From: Lateolabrax maculatus
Taxonomy: Eukaryota; Chordata; Actinopteri; Acropomatiformes; Lateolabracidae
Direction of reading: 5' to 3'
Length of the DNA: 64,000 bases
NCBI GenBank assembly: GCA_031216445.1
Contig: CM062219.1
Location: forward strand, 16,343,001 to 16,407,000
Of this stretch, positions 1-11,223 are shown one piece after another. The position numbers and the translations under genes were made by a program. Positions within the stretch are counted from its first letter, which is position 1; each line of letters opens with the position of its first letter. Below the pieces are notes generated by a model, which was given only the letters and a program-made list of their open reading frames with translations, was not told the origin of the DNA and ran no database searches.

Positions 1-987
1 ATCTTTGCTTAACCACTTTTTGTAGATTGTGTAAACGTAAGCATATAGGAAAGGAACGCAAAGAAACAAAATACATTGGCAGTAAATATTACAGGAACGT
101 TCATTTTGTCATTTAGTTTCCAAACCTTGAACATAGTGTCGCCACATCACAAAACATATCTGTAATGATTTTGGGGGTTAAGGCTGTAGAAGCTTTGTAT
201 ACGTTTGTACATTATGTTTGCTTACTGCTCATCCTACCTATTACATTTGGGTTCTTACAGTTTTTGTTGACCACAAAACTCAGAGCTTCCACATTCACCT
301 TTGCACATCACCTTCAGGTATACTGTTTTGTTTTTGTTGTTCTTACTTTGAAATGGCCAATAAATCTTAAAACATATATGTGAAGTGGAACTGGATTATT
401 CAAATTGTGCGTCATGCAGGTGCTGGTTGTTCCTTTTCTCATCCTCTCAGTGGCTTATAGTGGTGTCAAGAAGCCGCTACAAAGGCCAAATGTCTAATAT
501 TTAAGTTACCTGTATTTTAACATATAGTGTTAACCAAAAAGATCTTGTTTAAAAGTAGTCTAACCAATAATGTTTGCGATGCTCCATGGACGGTTGTGTA
601 GCTCTCTTAACCCAAGAAATAATGTCCAAAACTGTGGAAATAGCTTTGGCCATCACCCAAGATATAAAAACCTCAATTTCTCTTTAGGGATTCATTTCAA
701 ATAGTGGACTATTTTACAAGCAGGACTCCCTGCAGCCCCATACCCCAGTAATTACGTTGGTGAGTAAAATATCATCAAAGCCAAAACTCTGATAATTAGG
801 CCTGGGTTGTAAAAAACTGAATTTGACTCAACACAGTCTCATCTCATTACATTTAATTGATGAACACAGTTGACGATAAAGAACGAGCTTGAAAACAACC
901 CCTTTGACCTTGTGCTCCGATCACACCTGCAATTCTTTCTCCTTCTCCTTCACCTGTAAACTGAGGACAAACATTGTACCAAGCCAG
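1..987. other. Intergenic DNA, no gene seen
   Basis: AT-rich sequence with stop codons in all frames at short spacing. The longest open frame (165-383) encodes a hydrophobic-looking 72-residue product with no family resemblance and is most likely chance. I see no repeat family I can name here. Confidence 0.6.
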
Positions 988-1016
988 AAAAAAAAACAAA
1001 AAAAAAAAAAAACAAA
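988..1016. repeat. A-rich low-complexity run
   Basis: Almost pure A over about 29 bases, interrupted by two C residues. It could be an old retroposon poly(A) tail, but no recognisable retroposon body lies next to it. It also creates the lysine and phenylalanine runs in the short overlapping open frames, which are therefore artefacts. Confidence 0.8.
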
Positions 1017-1421
1017 GGCAGAGGGGAGACGGAGCACTTTGTCAGATCAGCTAATTGAGTATTTGGCCCAAAGCAGGAGCCATTTATAAGACCCCTCCTT
1101 CCTCTAGGCCTGCCCAACTGACTCCCATTCCTCTGCCCCTGTCCAGCTGTGTGCTGCTGTGACACAGGGCTTTGTCACCCCTGTTCCTGTATACCCCCTT
1201 GCCTCTTCCTCATCCATCACAGCAGAGTGATTCCTGGGTTTAAGGGAATGTGATAAAGATGCTTGCAGGCCCACTGTGGACACAGCAGGACCCTCCAGGC
1301 TAAAGTGCCCTGATCAATCAAAAGCTCTTCTGGGTCAAACTGCCCTTCTGATATCAGACTCAAGGAAACAGGACCATAACTTGACAGAAAACTAGCGAAA
1401 ACATTGAAAGCTACAAGACAT

Positions 1422-1428
<7 letters not shown>
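1017..1428. other. Intergenic DNA, no gene seen
   Basis: Somewhat less AT-rich than its surroundings, with pyrimidine-rich tracts at 1095-1215. The opposing short open frames here have no recognisable domain. Confidence 0.5.

Positions 1429-1455
<27 letters not shown>
1429..1455. repeat. (CA)n microsatellite
   Basis: About 13 uninterrupted CA units preceded by an imperfect ACCC stretch. Arrays of this length are usually variable between individuals in fish genomes. A 102-residue minus-strand frame reads through it as alternating Cys/Val and is an artefact of the repeat. Confidence 0.95.
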
Positions 1456-2049
1456 TGACGCACAAAAACAATTTCACACCCTCGGGTTTGTCACTAATCT
1501 CAGTTGTTGTACCCATTTTGGCCAACTCAACTCTTTTATTATGTTTGGTGCAGCAGGCAACTACTTCGTCTTTGTTGAGGGTGACAATTAGGGGGCCACC
1601 AATGTGTAATCAGAGTGAGTGTCCCAGAATCATAATAAGTGTCGGCACTGTCTCCCACTCCTTCCCATTTGAACAGCTGTGACTCCAGCAGTGCTCTTGG
1701 CACACTTCATCCCCTGTTGCCTCATTTACTTGCAGCCTCTGAAGTATTTGTTTGGAACAGTATGTACCTCAAAGTGGAGCTACTTGAACTGTTGTTTTGA
1801 ACTGCTGTCTACTGGATTTTGTGTTTTTGTCCCAGGGTGTCTAATGGCCACATTAGTCTTATTTCACTAGCCGTGGTCACGATAATGCAAAACCAGTCTC
1901 ATATAGTCATTTACTCTTGTTCAATTCAATTGGAAAACTATGAGAGAATATGCAACACCTACACCACAGGACCAGAACCTTTTACACGATGATATGATGT
2001 GATACTTTAATGTACCCTGGAGTGAAATTCTATTATATAGCCAGAGTGT
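1456..2049. other. Intergenic DNA, no gene seen
   Basis: No repeat family or coding signal recognised. The short frames at 1404-1682 and 1679-1870 have no domain features. Confidence 0.55.
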
Positions 2050-2480
2050 AACGGCTCAGAGTGAGACAGAAAAGAACCCAGATGCAAAAGTCAAGACAGG
2101 CAGGTGAAATCAAAGTTCAGGTTACTGAGGTAGAGAAAACAGGCAAGGGTCAAAACCAGGAAATCAGGCAGAAAAGGCAAACTTATCCAGCAAGGGGCAG
2201 GCAGGGGATCCAAGGTCCAGAGTTCAGTGGAGAGGAGAGAGGACTCTTGAGATGGGAGACGTGGAAGGTGTTATGGATGAGCATAGACTGGGGAAGTATG
2301 AGGTAGACAGCTATGCGTTCAGTCTGGCCATTGGATTGGGGGTTACCTGCCTACATTTTGGGACTTTCTACCTGCCTTGACCCTTTTTGCTTTGTTGGAT
2401 TACTGACACAGCAGACTTCAGTTTAATTCAATATGCCTACCTCTGAGTCATGCACTTGAGTCATTACCTGCAACAGTTGC
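2050..2480 (+). repeat. Teleost interspersed repeat, purine-rich type
   Basis: The first half (2060-2230) is purine-rich, with repeated CAGGCA-type words and phrases such as 'CCCAGATGCA' and 'AAGACAGGCAGG' that recur in a widespread fish non-autonomous repeat. The second half (2335-2480) has the phrases 'CTGCCTGCCTTGACC' and 'GCACTTGAGTC', which I associate with the other end of the same kind of element. The sequence at 51.42-51.93 kb has the same character. The 81-residue frame at 2061-2306 is a by-product of purine-rich repeat sequence. The family name and exact ends are not established, and the assignment is from remembered consensus. Confidence 0.5.
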
Positions 2481-2984
2481 AGCAGCAAGCTTTGTGTGGG
2501 TTTGTTTTATTCGGCTGGTTTCCTATGCTGGCCTTGAATAAATCAAAGTGGATAATTGTTGCATTTCAACAGTGACATCATTAATGAATGTGTTTCATTA
2601 AATCTATGAATCTGTCACTGGCTTTTTTTCCCCAGACTTGGGTAATTTACACAATCCAGATACGCAGGTGGTGAAGATGTGCCAGGTGAGGTGAGGCAGA
2701 GTGTGTGTGGCAGTGTCTCCAGTGTGATCTGTAAAAATGAAGGAGTGAAGTGTGAAAACTAAAATCGTACTTGGTGATATATGCATAGCATTACAAGATA
2801 TTATCTTATTATATTATAATCCTAGCATTTCCACAACCACAAGGGTCAGCAGCCAACACTCCGGCCCTCTCCTCTGCACTCCGGAGGTGGGGAACGTGAT
2901 GGTGAGACAGCGCTGCCGAAATAGATATCTATGATCATTTCATTATCATATCATTTAATTTAAACACCTCATCTTCTGCGTCGC
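2481..2984. other. Intergenic DNA, no gene seen
   Basis: AT-rich, with short frames only and no repeat family recognised. Confidence 0.5.
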
Positions 2985-3150
2985 CAATTACCCGTATGTA
3001 TAGGCATGGATCAGAGTTTCCGTACAGCTGCACACATTCTCCTGTTAAGTTTTTATTTTTATAGATCCCAACTTTCAAGGGGGGAAGTGGCGTATGTTTT
3101 TGCCCCGTTTTGTGCGTACATAACGTTTATAAATAAAAAAGGCCCCAGAT
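2985..3150 (+). mobile_element. Relic of short teleost DNA element ending in GGCCCC
   Basis: The order of phrases matches a short element common in fish: 'GCATGGATCAGAGTTTCCGTAC' region near 3005-3027, then a T-rich stretch 'AAGTTTTTATTTTTATAGAT' at 3048-3067, then GTGCGTAC near 3111, and the terminal 'TTTATAAATAAAAAAGGCCCC' region at 3127-3147. It has no coding capacity. Clear inverted ends are not preserved, so superfamily is not assigned. The call rests on remembered consensus. Confidence 0.55.
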
Positions 3151-3213
3151 CAGCATAATAGAATTCTGCAGAGGTACAGTATTTCTGCTGAGTGCAGCAC
3201 CATGTTCACACCA

Positions 3214-3530
3214 GGCGGTGGTGGCTCAGTGGCTAGCACTGGCGCCTCACGGCAAAAAGGTCCTGGGCGGAGGGGGGGAGCCTTCCAGTGTGTAGATTGC
3301 ATGTTCTCCCCGTGTTTGCGTGGGTTTCCTCTGGGGCCTCCGGTTTCCTTCCAACCATCAAAACATGTATGTTAAGTTAATTCTCCTGTCACTGCCCCTC
3401 CGTCCCCGGGCGCTGCACTGTGGCCGCCCTCTGCTCCCAATTCTTAGGATAGGTTAAATGCTGAGAACACATTTCACTATACGTTGTACTGTGGACGATT
3501 GTGTGTGTGACAGTAAACTTTCATTTCATT
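3214..3530 (+). mobile_element. SINE-like retroposon, decayed
   Basis: The 5' head reads GTGGCTCAGTGGCTAGCACT, a tRNA-like A-box context. It is followed by 'AAGGTCCTGGG', where the B-box (consensus GGTTCGAATCC) should be but has decayed to a G-rich run at 3270-3279. The body contains the typical phrase 'GCATGTTCTCCCCGTGT' (3299-3315) and a 3' section 'TTTCACTATACGTTGTACTG' (3472-3491), followed by AT-rich tail sequence. This arrangement is shared by a very abundant fish element. No target-site duplication is evident. With the B-box lost, the copy cannot be driven by Pol III in the usual way. Confidence 0.75.
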
Positions 3531-4754
3531 TCCCCAATCACTATCTATCCTCCTCTTCACTTTAGGCAAAGTAATGTTACTATTCTCAGGTTTTCCATTT
3601 TAAATTAAGACCCTACAATTGATTGCCAATTATTATATCACCTAACCAAGCAATTATGCTTCCATAAATTGAACTACTTTGCATGCTAAGCAAACTGCTG
3701 TGTTTGTTTTTATTAATTACATTACCCAGTCATGCTAAACTCAGTCCCCAAGGGGTAATGAATGGGAATGGTAGAAAATTAACAGTTTTTTGTTTTGTTT
3801 TGGTCTCTAGGCCTTTAGTCCATTTCATAGTCCAAACCTCAGACATCATCTGACAAAATAAGTCAGTAATCTCAGCAGGGAGATGCAGCGATAAGCCAGA
3901 AGAATGAGAATGAGACAACGTCCCCTCCACTGTACTGTCTTTAGTGGCTAAAGCGTCATGAGTCCCTGTAATCTGCCCCTGCACCATGAAGTCAGAGGGG
4001 TAGCAACTTTGCTTTATTTCAGGTTCAAGAGACTCAGAAAAAAAGAAAAACTTTTTAGGATTTTGATTTATATTTTGTGTTAAACTTGAAATGGTTTGCT
4101 TTTGACTTCTCAATGATAATGTGCCCTCATGTATCACCTACACTGCAATTTGCACTTTTTGTCATTAATATGGATATTTTTGAGTGCACCACTGGATCTT
4201 TGTGGTCCTATAGCCCAATGCCAGGTTTAGGAGTTTGGTCCACAGGGTCAAGATGCTGAAAATGTATGCACATTCACTTGCATTAATAAATAATGTTGGA
4301 GTTAATATTCTGGAGGTAGGCCTGGAATGGAAAAGTCAGGCATGTTTAAAAGAACTAGAGTTGGGGAAAAACAACTGACAAAATCAAAAAACATACTGAG
4401 CAATGCACAGTGAATACTTGTACCATATTTTAAACTTTTCAGATAGGGCTCTGCAGGAAATCAATGGCGAAACAACTGGTTTGGATAAACTAATTACAAT
4501 AAAACAACTAACTTTTCTGCTGAATTTGACCTTTACTGCTGACTCTCCTTTAAGAAAAATGTAGTAGAGTATATTGTAGAATTAGCATTTTAAGACACTA
4601 TTTTCCAAAGCATCTCCTATAAAAAAAAGAAACAAAAGAAGACTGAGGTTTAAATCTTGTCCAACTAAAGAGATTAATTTGCTTCTTTTGTAGAAGGGCA
4701 TATGACATCTGTGAATTTAAAGAAATCTGAAAAAGATGACTTCTTGACTCACTG
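3531..4754. other. Intergenic DNA, no gene seen
   Basis: The main open frame is a 135-codon minus-strand stretch (4137 to 3730). It is polar and serine/threonine-rich, with no domain I recognise and no clear splice or start context. The rest is AT-rich with nothing recognised. Confidence 0.5.
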
Positions 4755-5165
4755 GTGAGCACAAGGTCCATCTGCGGAGAGAGGGCAGCCATATTTTCCT
4801 TTCTCATTAACAGTTATTTTAGCAGATGTCTTTGCAGAACAAGAGCAGCAGCAGCAGTGAGTGTGCCTGTGGAAGAAGAAAGGCTTCTTCTCTTTGAGAA
4901 CCCTGAGGACCTCCCGTCTAATGAAATGCTGTCAAGGTCCAGTGAGCTGAGCTGCCAGAAGAAAGCTACACAATGGAGAAAAGCCCGACAACCAGCACAA
5001 AGTGGAAGGCAGATAGAAACCCAAACTCCTCATACACTTATTACATTTTGGGGAACCACTCGGGCAGATAACAGTGGGAAGCCACCTCGTGCACACAAAC
5101 AGAAATCTGTTGCTTCCTCTCGACCAGGTACATTATTTACCATTAACTGTGACCCCAACTGCTGA
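4755..5165 (+). other. Open stretch with splice-like borders, possible exon
   Basis: Stop-free for 411 bases, but with no ATG at its left end (the frame opens at GTG). Inside it, a pyrimidine-rich tract ending in AG (4795-4822) could be an acceptor, and CAG|GTACAT (cut after 5127) is a good donor match. That gives a 305-base internal exon candidate, 4823-5127. The predicted peptide is polar and charged (for example VPVEEERLLLFENPEDLPSN), unlike the hydrophobic junk frames around it. It resembles no family I know, has no partner exon I can identify, and carries a short AGC run at 4841-4855. It could equally be chance or part of a noncoding transcript. Confidence 0.22.
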
Positions 5166-8100
5166 CAACAGTAATTAATTTAGATAAAGTAATTATCCTT
5201 CAAACTGAAATAATTTGTCCAACAAATACTGTAGCGCAGCAGAGGAAAGCATCCCAAAGGACTCAGCCTAAAGACATACAAAGGTAAAAACTTTACACCA
5301 TCAGATTCAAAGCTTTACAGCATATGCAGAAAATGAGATTCAATGTACAGTACAATGAAATTCTTAGTTTGCTGTCCTCTGCAATTGCTATCCATAGACA
5401 GAAAGAAACTGAGGAAACAAGCAGTAATAAGTATAAAAATCAAAAAGTAAAAAATAAAATACTACACTGTATAGAGTTGGTTGTGCAGTAGTGGTGCAAA
5501 TCTGCAGGCATCTATCACTTGTAACTGAAGAGAAAAGTAACATGGAGGGATAAACTGCATAAATTGACTGAGCTCACTATATTATATGACATACTTCTCT
5601 AGGAGTCACATTTTTTAGAGAACTGGTGGCTGTAGCTATATGGATAAATGACATCAGTCAAAGAAACCACCTTCTACGGAAGCAAGAGGGCTGTATTTCA
5701 TGAGCTTCGAGCCTCACGCTGACTTTTCCAGCTAATTAAACAAGAAGCCAAGACAGACAGAGAAAGATGAGGACTACAAGGAGGAACCAACCTGCAGCTG
5801 GTGTAACAGAAAGGAAAGATTACTCTGTCATAAAAGGGAGAAGGAAAGATAAGGTGCTGTTATTTATAACCCTGCTTTAATCTGTTGCAATTGTCAAGGT
5901 AGCATTTTCATTTTTATTAAAGAAAAGCTTTACACTGAGACGGCCAAGGCCACTGTTGTAGCGGTTTGTTTTTCTGACAGAAAGGAAACACCACCTCCAG
6001 TCATCCCCTCTGCATCCCTGTGACTATCTGCTCCTTCCCACTGCTGTGTTTTTCTATTTCAGGTTTGAACAGATTAGAGAATAGCGCAGTATGAGGGGCC
6101 TGTGGTGCAATCAGTTTCATGGTTGGCCTGCAAAACTTGCACAAAGGAGGCACACATGAAAGCTGTTGTTTTACCCACAGAAGGTAATGATAATTGTGTA
6201 ACTCAGTCACACTTTCTCCCGAAGCTTGTTTTGGCAAAGGAAAAAGAAATGCATTTTGGAGTGATCATTTGTTAGTACCTCTGAATAGAGAGAAAGGCAG
6301 ATCATTGTGAAATCAGAAACTAAATATGATCAAGGTTTGTGTGTGTTTTCTTTTATTAAACGTTGGATAATAGACTTGACATAGAACATGCGCCATTGTG
6401 TTTGCACTCACTAAGTTAAACCATGTCGGTTAGGATACCGTTTTTACCACAAGAAGGATGACCAAGAAAGAAGGCCCATGGTTAATGTTTGTCTGACAAG
6501 CTGTCATGACTAGCTCATGTAGAAACCATGGAATATCAGATGCTACCACAAGCTTACTTTTTTTTTTGTAATCATAAAGCCCTGGACTCTGACCTCATCC
6601 ACCAGAGGCAGCCATCAGCTAAAGTAACCTAAGAAAGAACTTGGAAACATGACTACCAGTGGCCTCCGACCCAAAATAAAATAAACTCCAAAATAACACA
6701 AAAGCCTTTTGCTGACAGGGAGCTAACTTGCCTCTCCAGCCCTCTCTGCCGTCCTTCTTATCATCTGTGGACTGGCTCAGGTGCGCTCTATTTATGTATC
6801 AGAGGTATTTAGGAAAAAGAAGACATTCAGAGAAAAACAAGGATCAAGGAAATGCCACAAAGGGCTTACGTAACCAAGTGACCTATTGCAATTGAGCAAC
6901 TATAACTGTCTTCTTTCACTAACCAAGGCCAACGTAGTGTGATGTGATGTTGTTATGGCACCACAGAAAAAAGTAGAAAGCGTGTGTGGCTTTTGTTCGC
7001 ATCAGTCAACATCTCTTTCTTTTAACCATCAAAGGTGCTCTGTGAAGTTTCTGACCACTAGTAGCACTGTGGAGCAATGTTTTTATGACGTGGATTTACA
7101 TGATACACATTCCAGCCAATGGTTTCACAATTTCCTACTGATCTACAGGTGGTGGTAACACGCATAGAAACACAGCAGTGCACCAGCAAAGGCAGGGGAG
7201 AAGAGGACTTCTAGCAAGTAAACATGGATGTGAATAAAGCAGGTTTCAAGCTTTTTTTTTTTACGAGAAACCAGCTCCGCAAATGTTTTATTAGGTGGGA
7301 ATTGCATCAGGATCTATCAGTTATGTGATGGTAGCACACATTGTCAAGTGCGTCATACAAAAGCAATATTTGGGACTGTGCTGTTTGGGGAGAGCAGTTT
7401 TATTAGTGATTTCTTTTTCTTTTTCAGTGCCACAGTCAAAAGAACTGCTGTGGGCATTGGCAGTCAGTGTAATAAATGTTTATTAGATTCTATAGGTTGG
7501 ATTATGGTGGAACAGATTGTGTCAGTGAAATAATTAGTCTGACTAAACTTAACCAGAAATGCAAAATTAGATCAAGTTCAAAGTCAGGGGATGACAAGCA
7601 TGGGACATGTTGTCGAGCTCTGTGATTAAGACTGCAACACAAAACCCCAGAGGAATGGAGGGTTTCTTCATCTTACAGTAGTCTTCGTTAGCTGGATTGT
7701 CTGGTCCAGTGCATAGGATGATTACAGCTCTCATTAAGGATGGACTCGGACTGTGTAAATCCCAGGACAGTCTTGTGAACAAGGAGGAGAACTGACAGAG
7801 CGTGCTGGCATGATACATACTGTCTGTACTATCTGTCTCTAGAGTTTACTGCCACGGTGAAGACACAGTATGCTAAAACAGCTTAATTTCACTGCCTTTG
7901 CACAAATGTGTGTGGTTCACTGTGGGTTTTTTCCACACTGAAAAATGATAGTTATGTGAATGTGTTTAAAATGAGATCATTTCTAACCCATATCACAATG
8001 TGATCATGGGGTTTTATGTACTATGTCAAAGTACAGTTCTAGTTTGTCATTAATATGCTGTAGGCATTGTCTAATTAAATTCATTAGACTAGACTTTAGG

Positions 8101-8532
8101 CAGAAACACATTTACGTCAAAAGGTATTAACATTTCTAACAAATTCTTGTTATTTGGTTGTTTGGTTCTTTGAGGAGGCTCTACAAGAATCCAGGCGGCA
8201 GCAATGATTCTGCTGGGAAAACTAATTATGTTTTAATAAACACACATGCACATTAAATCTAAGTTAAAGGCAATAATGGCCGCTGTTCATCTGCATGAAA
8301 TAAATAAACGTTACTAGTCAGCTTATGTTGAATGTTTAAACTAAAATACCCAAACCATACCCTCAATGTGGACAGCATCATGGTTCTCCTTCATCATGTA
8401 AGGGAAATTCTTGTTATAATGATGTGTTTTCCAATAAGGTTACATTTATCCACCATGATATTATACATTATAAGTTGTTGTGAAACTAAAAACAAGAAAA
8501 CTCATCATAAAAGAGTTAAACCTGGGAGGCCC
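5166..8532. other. Intergenic DNA, no gene seen
   Basis: Over 3 kb of AT-rich DNA. The region 5340-5530 has the loose look of an old retroposon tail (CAATGAAATTCTTAG followed by A-rich sequence), but I cannot place it in a family. The short frames at 6001-6237, 6955-7158, 7295-7533 and 7567-7818 lack domain features. A mononucleotide T run lies near 7253-7262. Confidence 0.5.
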
Positions 8533-8828
8533 TGTTCTTGTGTCTGAATAATTAGTGCACAAGGAACATGATTGTTCTTTGTTCTTACACATGAGAAACA
8601 AATAGCCAGATAGAGAGATCATGTGTGTCTTGATAGATTGTTCGAGTTATTGTTGTATGTGTGTTATTCTCAAAGTATAAGAACTGAGGAGAGGCTGCCT
8701 CTCTTCAGTCATATCTGTGTAATGCTGATGATGGCTCTTGCTTGCAAGCAATAAAGCTTCATGAAGAAACTGAATATCATGTCCAGGTATTTAATTGCCG
8801 ACTCTCATCTGCACTAGAAGTCATAACA
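8533..8828 (+). mobile_element. LTR-like segment
   Basis: A 296-bp interval that starts TGTT and ends AACA, the inverted dinucleotide-type ends expected of a long terminal repeat. Internally it has a TATA-like TATAAG at 8676 and an AATAAA at 8750-8755, a spacing typical of the U3-R layout. The sequence after the end (8829 onward, CTTTTGGACC) contains a TGG where a primer-binding site could start, but I cannot match it to a tRNA. No flanking target duplication, no second LTR and no gag/pol sequence were found nearby. It could be a chance arrangement. Confidence 0.33.
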
Positions 8829-11188
8829 CTTTTGGACCGCATGCAAGCATCCGCACAGATGTATACAGGGACCCTTTGGACACGGTCATATAGCGAAAAT
8901 TAAATTACGAGAACCATCACGCCGATGCCTTGCTACTAAGCCATGTGGTACCTATTTGTCAAATTCTTCTGATTTTCTGCCCCACATTGGCAAAGAATCA
9001 ATAGATGGGGTTTTAAAGGATAAATAGTATACACTGTATTATTCTCTGACAGTGGATAATATTAAAAACAAAGATGAACTTTTCCAAGCCCTTATATTTG
9101 CTGACTTTGAAAACTCTCTGTCCAAGTTGTTTTGTTTTGAAATAAAACCTCCCTCCGTGCCACCATGAGGATAATCTGATAGAAAGTATGGGAATTCAAC
9201 AATATCTTGGAAGAAGTGTGTCTGCCCCACCTCCGCTCCCACCCTGCTGAGTCAGAGAGGACATGGTAGCTGCCCTCACGGTGACGGCCCATCTGTCCAT
9301 CAGATCTCATTAACAGTTCAATTGTCTGCAGGGAATTGGTGGTAGTCAGGGAGAGGCTCGCAGGTTGGAATGACAATTAGCATACAAAGCAAACAGAGTG
9401 CAAATAGAAGTAGCCTTTGCAAAAGAGTCCAGAAGCATGTGAGTCACTGCAGACAATATGACATTATTACAGAACACATTATATGGCACCACACAAACGA
9501 TGTGTGCGAGATGCATCTTTAACGAGTATTTCGGTGTTGACCTTGACAGTGTTTCCATGATATACTGTTTTACAGATTTTAATTTACTAAAACAATACAT
9601 ATAAATGATCTCTGTGGAAGAGGAATCATTTTGATGAATGTAGGCTTGTTTACCTGCATTTGACGTCCATTCTTCAACTTCAATGACTAATAGACATTTC
9701 ACAGAGCCAAAGCTTCTCAAGCAACTGCAAACTCAGCCATTGCACAAAGCTCTCAACCTGCAAACAGAGCTGCCCGGACAGTGCAGTGATGGATGATATT
9801 GCCTGGTCGTCGTGAAACTTGAGAGTATATAAGGAACCAGTGTTGGGAGAGGCTGTCAGCATGACTATTGGACCTCTGGTAAAGGACATAACCCGCTATC
9901 AGCAGGTGTATAAGCCAAAAGGTCACTTGAATGAGCTGGTACATCAGTCCAAGTACACAGACATATATGCCTACAAATAACAAATCAACCAATTGAATAT
10001 CACCATATGTAAAACAATATACGTTTTGAAATACAAAAGTGGCTCACTTTGATTTAATTTTTTTTTATCCAAGCCTTTGCAGTGCTCTGTGTTTACACAG
10101 CCAAACTAAATGTCTTCCACAAACAACATATGTTTTAAAGCAGTACTGACATGTTTTCTGCTTTCTACGGCAATCCTCATTTATCTCTGTACATCTGCAG
10201 CCAGATGGCAACAGTCAAGATTAGCCTGTCACAGAAAGAAGGATACATTTATATTGTGTCAATTGAGCAAAATTGAAGTATATTAGAGAGATATTTAAGA
10301 TATGTCATTTAAACACTTAAGACTTGTGTTAAAAATTGGTGCAATCAAGTTCCTAATGGCAGATTCTAAAGCACATTCACTATCTTGGCAATTACTGAAT
10401 AACATTTGACCCCTCTTATTCCTCAATTACTTTTAATAGAAGATTGACAACTATATTGGAGACAGCACTGATGAACCTGGTGGAGGAGTTGCTATTAATG
10501 TGTCTTGCACCCAAACTGAGACTGTATCTGATGTAGCTTGTACCTTTTTTTAGTGTAGTTTATTTTCAAGTTTCAAACTGCCACACTTGCACATCGAGGA
10601 AGAAAATAGTATGCACATCAATGATGAAAATTTTGAGGCAAAGTAAACAAATTTGCAGGAGGGACCATGCAAAAAGGATCCAGCAACACCAATGAAGAGT
10701 ACTTCAAGATACTGAATATAAGGTTACAACTGGGATTTTAAGAATGCCCTCATGGTAGAGAGGAATCTAACAGGATAATTTGCTGTAATGGGCATCAAGG
10801 GTGCTCCAAGGAAAGAAGAGAAAGTCTTAACCACATCATAGGGTCTTAACATTACTCTGACTTCAAAGTGATATGGTCCGACCTCTTAAGACTCATAAAA
10901 CTATAATCAGTCAAACAGAAATCAAAGTAGGTTTTGATAAAATTAGAACGTTTTGTCCTTGCATATGCTATGCTCTGCCAGAGTTCACAAAGGGTGCAGT
11001 GTCACTTTTTCTTTCTAATTTCTTATGGCCTGACTTGTTACTGCGCCAATTCCTATTTGCTGAATAAAATATGAATTAAGGATGATGAAAAAATATATAT
11101 ATTTATTATGACAACATGGAACATGGTTTATTCTACTAAGATTTGGCAACATTTCATATAATTCATAAATACATATTGGATTAATTGG

Positions 11189-11190
<2 letters not shown>
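8829..11190. other. Intergenic DNA, no gene seen
   Basis: AT-rich. Several overlapping minus-strand frames at 9039-9992 have no recognisable protein family and overlap one another in different frames, which argues against a real gene. Nothing else recognised. Confidence 0.5.

Positions 11191-11221
<31 letters not shown>
11191..11221. repeat. (AC)15 microsatellite
   Basis: Fifteen uninterrupted AC units. The minus-strand frame across it reads as Cys-Val repeats and is not a gene. Confidence 0.97.

Positions 11222-11223
<2 letters not shown>

Noticed and set aside
1404..1682. Open frames reading through the CA repeat on both strands
   Set aside because: Low-complexity His/Thr and Cys/Val runs come from the microsatellite, with no domain outside it.
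3730..4137. 135-codon minus-strand frame as a gene or LINE ORF1
   Set aside because: Polar, but without coiled-coil heptads, zinc knuckle or any match I can name.
9039..9992. Cluster of minus-strand frames that might be spliced into one gene
   Set aside because: Frames overlap in different phases and show no conserved motif or convincing splice order.
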